Assembly: GCA_020252865.1 (NCBI GenBank)
Contig: JADCCH010000017.1
Location: 1-9,255, forward strand
Direction: 5' to 3'
Origin: Methylobacterium sp.
GTDB lineage: Bacteria > Pseudomonadota > Alphaproteobacteria > Rhizobiales > Beijerinckiaceae
DNA length: 9,255 bases
Shown: positions 5,404 to 9,255 of the stretch, piece by piece
How positions within the stretch are numbered: the stretch's first letter is position 1
How the letters are laid out: each line of letters begins with the position of its first letter
Made by a program: the position numbers and the translations under genes
Notes under the pieces: generated by a model
Databases searched by the model: none
Told to the model about the DNA's origin: nothing
The model's input: only the letters and a program-made list of their open reading frames with translations

Positions 5404-6131
5404 GCGGGCTTTCTCGCATGGAGCAGGAATTCGCGGTTGCCATCCCCGCCGGTGATGGGGGAGGGGATGAGGCCGAGGATCGTGAGGCCCAACGCAGCCA
5501 CTTCGCCGGCAACCCGGCTTGCGATCTCCCGTTGAAGCGCCGCATCGCGGATCACGCCATCCCTGCTCGCTCCCGGCCCCGCCTCGAATTGCGGCTTGAC
5601 GAGTGCGATGAGATCACCGCCCGCTTCCAGCCGCGCGAGGCCCGCCGGCAAGGCCTTGGCGAGCCCGATGAAGGAGAGGTCGGCGACAAGAAGGCTCACC
5701 ATTTCAGATACCTCGGATGCGGTAATGGCCCGCGCATCGAGCCCCTCGATCGCCACCACGCGCGCATCCGCCGCGAGGCGAGGGTGCAACTGGCCATGGC
5801 CGACATCCACCGCATAGACGCGCCTGGCACCACGCCTGAGCAGGGCATCCGTGAAGCCGCCGGTGGAGGCTCCGAGATCGAGCGCGATGCGATCCGCCGG
5901 GAAAACGCCAAAGGCATCGAGCGCCGCCAGCAATTTCACCCCGCCGCGCGAGACCGTTTCGAACGGGCGGCTTGCTTCCAGTTGCGCATCGGCAGGCACG
6001 GATCGGGAGGGCTTGTCCATTATCGCGCCATCCGCACGCACCAGCCCTGCCTCGATGGCGGCGCGCGCCAGCGCCCGGCTCGCGAATACGCCGCGTTCCA
6101 CGAGAAGCTGATCAATGCGCTGGCGATTCAT
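5400..6131 (-). CDS. tlyA: TlyA-family rRNA (cytidine-2'-O)-methyltransferase
   Basis: A 243-residue protein. It begins MNRQRIDQLLVERG, a typical TlyA start and the beginning of an S4 RNA-binding domain (about 3-60). The frame is open for another 45 codons upstream, but that extension looks unlike the family and crosses into the superoxide dismutase leader. The FtsJ-like methyltransferase domain has the SAM motif DLGASTGGFTD (85-95) and a Lys-Asp-Lys-Glu tetrad as expected for 2'-O ribose methylation: Lys66 (SRGGVKL), Asp151 (VADLSF), Lys179 (LVKPQFE) and Glu234 (NREFLL). In mycobacteria TlyA methylates cytidines of 16S and 23S rRNA and affects capreomycin sensitivity; many relatives are annotated hemolysin A. 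No clear Shine-Dalgarno motif precedes the ATG. It overlaps the downstream RNA methyltransferase by 4 nt and diverges from the superoxide dismutase gene across 122 bp. Family call sure; methylated positions in this organism inferred. Confidence 0.92.
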   Translation of the reverse strand: MNRQRIDQLLVERGVFASRALARAAIEAGLVRADGAIMDKPSRSVPADAQLEASRPFETVSRGGVKLLAALDAFGVFPADRIALDLGASTGGFTDALLRRGARRVYAVDVGHGQLHPRLAADARVVAIEGLDARAITASEVSEMVSLLVADLSFIGLAKALPAGLARLEAGGDLIALVKPQFEAGPGASRDGVIRDAALQREIASRVAGEVAALGLTILGLIPSPITGGDGNREFLLHARKPA

Positions 6132-6156
6132 GGGGGTGAGAACATTCCGGCTTGGC

Positions 6157-6184
6157 TTGCATCCGCTATGGCTCCATCTATGCT
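6157..6184 (+). promoter_or_regulatory. Candidate promoter for the superoxide dismutase gene
   Basis: TTGCAT (6157-6162) and TATGCT (6179-6184) are separated by 16 nt, a reasonable sigma-70-like pair in the 122-bp space shared by the divergent tlyA and superoxide dismutase genes. It would give a leader of about 60 nt. The match is moderate and based on inspection only. Confidence 0.35.
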
Positions 6185-6200
6185 CCGACACAAGTCGCTT

Positions 6201-6239
6201 CCACGTGGGCCATAGGGCCAGCGCGGGAAAGCACTTTCC
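6201..6239. promoter_or_regulatory. Two short palindromes in the superoxide dismutase leader, possible operators
   Basis: CCACGTGG (6201-6208) is a perfect 8-bp palindrome. GGAAAG-CA-CTTTCC (6226-6239) is an inverted repeat with a 2-nt centre that ends immediately before the Shine-Dalgarno sequence GGAGGAG (6240-6246). Either could bind a dimeric regulator. I do not recognise a named operator. Confidence 0.25.
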
Positions 6240-6253
6240 GGAGGAGAAACCCC

Positions 6254-6997
6254 ATGAATGCCCCACTCTCCCGTCGCCTGTTTCTTGCCGGTGCCGCGGT
6301 CGCAGCCGGCGCCAGCGCCCTGCCGCGCACGGTGTTCGCCCAGGCTGCTGCCCCCGCGGCCCCCACGGGCCCGTTCGTGCTGCCGCAGCTTGGCTATGCC
6401 TTCAATGCGCTGGAGCCGCATATCGATGCGATGACAATGGAAATCCACTCCCAGCGGCACCATGGCGCCTTCATCGCCAACCTCAACAATTTTGCAAAGG
6501 ACCACGGCGTGCTCGCGAATGGCTCGATCCCCAGGCTGCTCGCGGAATGGCAGCAGCTCCCCGAGGCGATCCGCATGGGCGCGAAGAATTCGCTCGGCGG
6601 CCATGCCAACCACACGATGTTCTGGCAGATCATGACCCCCGGCGGCGCGAAGGCCCCGGAGGGCGAACTCAAGGCCGCGATCGACCGCGACCTCGGCGGT
6701 TTCGACAAGCTGAAGGCCGATTTCAACGGGGCCGGTGGCCGCCTGTTCGGTTCGGGCTGGGTGTTCGTCACGGTCTCGAAAGATGGCAAGCTCGCACTCG
6801 TCTCGAAGCCGAACCAGGATACCCCGCTGATGGACGGCCAGATGGTGCTTTTCGGCAATGACGTGTGGGAGCACGCCTATTATCTGAAGTACCAGAACCG
6901 CCGCCCGGAATATCTCGCGAACTGGTGGAATGTCGCCAACTGGTCGAAGATCGGCGAGCGCTATGCCGCCGCGAAGGCCGGCAAGCTGGAAGTCTGA
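6254..6997 (+). CDS. Superoxide dismutase, Fe/Mn family, with Tat-type signal peptide (predicted periplasmic)
   Basis: A 247-residue protein; GGAGGAG (6240-6246) is 7 nt before the ATG. The N-terminus has a twin-arginine leader: SRRLFLAG (6-13), a hydrophobic Ala/Gly stretch, and a probable cleavage site after Val-Phe-Ala at residue 29. The rest is a complete Fe/Mn superoxide dismutase, starting at LPQLGYAFNALEPHID. Metal ligands by comparison with E. coli MnSOD are His65 (MEIH), His120 (GGHANH), Asp203 and His207 (DVWEHAYY). Gly116 in GGHANH together with Gln188 in NQDTPLMDG is the manganese-type arrangement, so Mn or cambialistic use is favoured over Fe. The enzyme converts superoxide to oxygen and hydrogen peroxide. 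Tat export suits a protein folded around its metal in the cytoplasm and delivered to the periplasm. The gene lies opposite in strand to tlyA and dxs on either side. Enzyme identity is very secure, export likely, metal inferred. Confidence 0.95.
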   Translation: MNAPLSRRLFLAGAAVAAGASALPRTVFAQAAAPAAPTGPFVLPQLGYAFNALEPHIDAMTMEIHSQRHHGAFIANLNNFAKDHGVLANGSIPRLLAEWQQLPEAIRMGAKNSLGGHANHTMFWQIMTPGGAKAPEGELKAAIDRDLGGFDKLKADFNGAGGRLFGSGWVFVTVSKDGKLALVSKPNQDTPLMDGQMVLFGNDVWEHAYYLKYQNRRPEYLANWWNVANWSKIGERYAAAKAGKLEV

Positions 6998-7014
6998 GTC
7001 TCGTTCCCCGCCTC

Positions 7015-7042
7015 GCCGGCCCGGATTTTCCCCCGGGCCGGC
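7015..7042 (+). terminator. GC-rich 10-bp hairpin after the superoxide dismutase gene
   Basis: GCCGGCCCGG (7015-7024) and CCGGGCCGGC (7033-7042) form a perfect 10-bp stem with an 8-nt loop, 17 nt past the stop codon. Only TCTTCC follows, a poor thymine run. An alternative pairing of GCCGGC at 7037-7042 with GCCGGC at 7060-7065 is followed by TTTT. The rest of the 173-bp gap to the convergent dxs gene holds a further GC-rich inverted repeat (7059-7065 with 7078-7084) and no gene that I can support. Confidence 0.6.
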
Positions 7043-7170
7043 TCTTCCAGGCATGGGCCGCCGGCTTTTCGAGATGCGCCGGCGCGCGCAGGAAGCTCGC
7101 TCCCGGCCATGATTCCTGCATGCCGGATTATTGGCCACCGGATTCTCGGTTACTCGCCGAAGCCGGATCT

Positions 7171-9090
7171 TCAGGCCCGCGCCGATCCACGGCTCTGCTG
7201 GCGCGCGAGAACCTCGCGCACGGTCTTCACGATGCCGGCGGCATCAAGACCCGCCTCGGCATATTGCCGCGCGGGCGTATCGTGGTCCTGGTAGATGTCT
7301 GGCAGGGTCAATGTGCGTATGGCGAGCCCGCCATCGAGCAGCCCCTCTTCGGCGAGGGCATGCAGCACCATGGCGCCAAAACCGCCGCGCGAGCCTTCCT
7401 CGATGGTGATCAGCACCTCATGGGAGCCGGCGAGCCGGCGGATCAGTTCCCTGTCCAGCGGCTTCGCAAAGCGCGCGTCAGCCACGGAAGTGGAAAGCCC
7501 CAGCTTCTCAAGCTCTTCTGCTGCCTTCAGCGATTCGCCGAGGCGCGTTCCCAGCGAGAGGATCGCGATTCGATTGCCTTCACGGATGATGCGGCCCTTG
7601 CCGATGGGCAGGATTTCGCCGCGCTCCGGCATTTCCACGCCCACGCCGTCGCCGCGCGGATAGCGCAGGGCAATGGGGCCGATATCGTAGGCGGCACAGG
7701 TGCGCACCATATGCACGAGCTCGGCCTCGTCCGCTGCCGCCATCACCACCATGTTCGGCAGACAGCAGAGATAGGCGAGATCGAAGGCCCCGGCATGGGT
7801 CGCGCCATCGGCACCCACCAGCCCCGCGCGATCCATCGCGAAGCGCACCGGCAGGTTCTGCAAGGCGACATCATGCACGAGCTGATCGTAACCGCGCTGC
7901 AGGAAGGTGGAATAGATCGCGCAGAACGGCTTGTAGCCCTCCGTCGCCATGCCCGCTGCGAAGGGTACGGCATGCTGCTCGGCAATGCCGACATCGAAGG
8001 TGCGCCGCGGAAAGGCCTGCCCGAAGAGATCGAGGCCCGTGCCGGAGGGCATGGCGGCCGTGATCGCCACAATCTTGTCATCGGCCTCGGCCTCGCGCTT
8101 CAGGCTTTCTGCGAAAACCTTGGTGTAGCTCGGCGCGTTCGAGGGCGGCTTCGCCTGCTTTCCGGTGATGACGTCGAATTTCTGCACGCCATGATACTTG
8201 TCGGCGCTGGCCTCGGCGGGCGCATAGCCCTTGCCCTTCTGCGTCACGACATGGATCAGCACCGGGCCGATATCCTGGTCGCGCACATTGGTCAGCACGG
8301 GCAGGAGATGATCGAGATTGTGCCCGTCGATCGGCCCGACATAATAGAAGCCAAGTTCCTCGAACATCGTGCCGCCGGTCCAGAAGCCGCGGCTGAATTC
8401 CTCGGTCTTCCGGGCCTTGTCGTAGAAGAATTTCGGCAATCTCTTCGCAAGCTGCTTCGCCGTTTCGCGCAAGGAGCGATAGGTGCGGCCCGAAACCAGT
8501 CGCGCGAGATAGGCTGACATCGCCCCCACGGGCGGGGCAATCGACATGTCGTTGTCGTTGAGGATGACGATCAGACGCGAGTGCAATGCGCCCGCATTGT
8601 TCATCGCCTCATAGGCCATGCCGGCAGACATCGCACCGTCGCCGATCACGGCGATGACATGGTTGTCGCGTCCCCCGAGATCGCGCGCGACCGCCATGCC
8701 GAGGCCGGCGGAAATCGAGGTGGAGGAATGCGCCGCGCCGAAGGGGTCGTATTCGCTCTCGCTGCGCCTGGTGAAGCCCGAGAGCCCTCCGCCCTGTCGC
8801 AGGGTGCGGATGCGATCACGCCGGCCTGTCAGGATCTTGTGCGGATAGGCCTGGTGGCCGACATCCCAGATCAACCGGTCATCCGGCGTGTCGAACACAT
8901 AATGCAGCGCAACCGTCAGTTCGACCACGCCCAGCCCCGCGCCGAGATGGCCGCCGGTGACCGAGACGGCGTCGATCATTTCCGCCCGCACTTCATCAGC
9001 CACCTGCCGGAGGCTGGCAGCCGGCATTCGCCGCAAATCGGCTGGAATTCCAATCTGGTCGAGAAGAGGCGTCGCCGGTCTCTGCGTCAT
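7171..9090 (-). CDS. dxs: 1-deoxy-D-xylulose-5-phosphate synthase
   Basis: A complete 639-residue enzyme. It condenses pyruvate and glyceraldehyde 3-phosphate, with loss of CO2, into DXP. This is the first step of the MEP route to isoprenoids, and DXP also feeds thiamine and pyridoxal biosynthesis. Features in order: GGHLGAGLG (46-54, with His48 for thiamine diphosphate), [16 protein letters not shown] (75-90), the diphosphate motif GDGAMSAG (150-157) ending at NDN (178-180), [13 protein letters not shown] (368-380, with catalytic Glu371), [15 protein letters not shown] (420-434) and RYPRG (476-480). All three transketolase-type domains are present. The ATG at 9090 fits the family start (TPLLDQ aligns with the early E. 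coli region). No Shine-Dalgarno sequence precedes it; a promoter -10 element lies 7 nt upstream, suggesting a leaderless mRNA. The enzyme is cytoplasmic, works as a dimer and needs Mg2+. The gene converges with the superoxide dismutase gene. Confidence 0.97.
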   Translation of the reverse strand: MTQRPATPLLDQIGIPADLRRMPAASLRQVADEVRAEMIDAVSVTGGHLGAGLGVVELTVALHYVFDTPDDRLIWDVGHQAYPHKILTGRRDRIRTLRQGGGLSGFTRRSESEYDPFGAAHSSTSISAGLGMAVARDLGGRDNHVIAVIGDGAMSAGMAYEAMNNAGALHSRLIVILNDNDMSIAPPVGAMSAYLARLVSGRTYRSLRETAKQLAKRLPKFFYDKARKTEEFSRGFWTGGTMFEELGFYYVGPIDGHNLDHLLPVLTNVRDQDIGPVLIHVVTQKGKGYAPAEASADKYHGVQKFDVITGKQAKPPSNAPSYTKVFAESLKREAEADDKIVAITAAMPSGTGLDLFGQAFPRRTFDVGIAEQHAVPFAAGMATEGYKPFCAIYSTFLQRGYDQLVHDVALQNLPVRFAMDRAGLVGADGATHAGAFDLAYLCCLPNMVVMAAADEAELVHMVRTCAAYDIGPIALRYPRGDGVGVEMPERGEILPIGKGRIIREGNRIAILSLGTRLGESLKAAEELEKLGLSTSVADARFAKPLDRELIRRLAGSHEVLITIEEGSRGGFGAMVLHALAEEGLLDGGLAIRTLTLPDIYQDHDTPARQYAEAGLDAAGIVKTVREVLARQQSRGSARA

Positions 9091-9097
9091 CAGGCGG

Positions 9098-9125
9098 ATA
9101 TAGCCGGATCAGCGGCAAGGGCAAC
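9098..9125 (-). promoter_or_regulatory. Candidate dxs promoter, placed for a leaderless transcript
   Basis: On the minus strand, GTTGCC (9125-9120) and CTATAT (9103-9098) are separated by 16 nt, close to the alphaproteobacterial housekeeping pattern CTTGAC / CTATAT. The -10 box ends 7 nt before the dxs ATG, so transcription would start at or next to the start codon. Confidence 0.5.
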
Positions 9126-9146
9126 CGCCAATCGATCCGCAGCGCT

Positions 9147-9255
9147 TCAGCCGCTCGGCGAAGGCGCGCCGCTCCGCTGGTTCCAAGGCGCGCGAGCGAG
9201 CAGCAAGGCCATGCCGCAGAAGCCCGTGAGCCCCGCCACCATCAGCCCGGCACCA
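9147..9255 (-). CDS. 3' end of a small membrane protein gene, DUF2892/YgaP-TM-like (truncated by window edge)
   Basis: On the minus strand an open frame runs from the window edge (first full codon 9254-9252) to TGA at 9149-9147, giving 35 residues. It includes a hydrophobic, glycine-rich stretch [19 protein letters not shown] followed by APWNQRSG. A membrane helix with a Thr-Gly-Phe-Cys motif and a Pro-Trp-Asn just after it recalls the C-terminus of DUF2892 (YgaP transmembrane-type) proteins, small two-span membrane proteins often linked to sulfur or thiol metabolism. That resemblance is from memory and rests on few residues. The other two minus-strand frames are less convincing: one stops almost at once and the other gives a basic low-complexity peptide. 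The gene ends 56 nt before the dxs start; the dxs promoter candidate lies in that gap, so dxs need not depend on it. Confidence 0.5.
   Translation of the reverse strand, partial: GAGLMVAGLTGFCGMALLLARAPWNQRSGAPSPSG

Noticed and set aside
4262..5535. Several plus-strand frames of 119-184 codons opposite the RNA methyltransferase and tlyA genes
   Set aside because: All are Arg/Ala/Pro-rich antisense shadows of two genes with complete catalytic motifs.
6132..6266. Upstream extension of tlyA to 6266 and of the superoxide dismutase to 6152
   Set aside because: The tlyA family start MNRQRIDQLLVERG and the strong ribosome binding site plus Tat leader at 6254 fix both starts. The extensions would make the two divergent genes overlap through the promoter region.
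7043..7170. Possible small RNA or gene in the space between the superoxide dismutase gene and dxs
   Set aside because: Only GC-rich inverted repeats and short CCGGAT-like repeats are visible; no promoter or convincing coding frame could be supported.
6865..8517. 550-codon plus-strand open frame opposite dxs and the end of the superoxide dismutase gene
   Set aside because: It lies antisense to a complete, unmistakable dxs and overlaps the superoxide dismutase 3' end. Its composition (His, Arg and Gly rich, no recognisable motif) is what the complementary strand of a GC-rich gene gives.

Overview
The window comes from a GC-rich bacterial chromosome, most likely an alphaproteobacterium and probably of the Rhizobiales type. 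Three things point there: the family resemblance of the proteins; a dxs / tlyA / class I RNA methyltransferase neighbourhood that is familiar from that class; and a short palindromic intergenic element beginning and ending in CTAGAGCATG / CATGCTCTAG, of a style common in Rhizobiales. Genes are densely packed, and the many long antisense reading frames are GC-driven shadows.

Left part, plus strand (1-2107): the 3' end of an acyl-CoA dehydrogenase, an enoyl-CoA hydratase/isomerase-family protein and an HSDL2-like short-chain dehydrogenase. This looks like a fatty-acyl-CoA oxidation operon. A 16-bp tandem repeat, four full copies plus a partial one, starts inside the last codons of the hydratase/isomerase gene and runs through the intergenic space.

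Middle part, plus strand (2174-4066): a CorA-type divalent-cation channel, an SRAP-domain (HMCES/YedK) abasic-site DNA protein and a small single-span membrane protein with a Gly/Asp-rich tail. They are packed with a 1-nt gap and a 4-nt overlap, so they are probably cotranscribed.

Convergent junction (4063-4168): a 106-bp palindromic element lies exactly between two convergent genes, and its terminal repeats carry the TAG stop codons of both.

Right part: on the minus strand a TrmA/RlmD-like Fe-S RNA methyltransferase overlaps tlyA by 4 nt, and tlyA is transcribed first. Further right on the minus strand lies dxs, the first enzyme of the MEP isoprenoid pathway. Between tlyA and dxs, on the opposite strand, sits a gene for a Fe/Mn-type superoxide dismutase with a Tat-like signal peptide. 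dxs has a good alphaproteobacterial-looking promoter placed so close to its ATG that its mRNA may be leaderless. The window ends inside the 3' end of a small minus-strand membrane-protein gene.

I found no tRNA, rRNA, CRISPR array, transposase or phage gene, and no evidence of a large undescribed system. The most unusual items are the stop-codon-supplying palindromic element, the 16-bp tandem repeat, the predicted exported Fe/Mn superoxide dismutase splitting a usual gene neighbourhood, and the possible leaderless dxs start.
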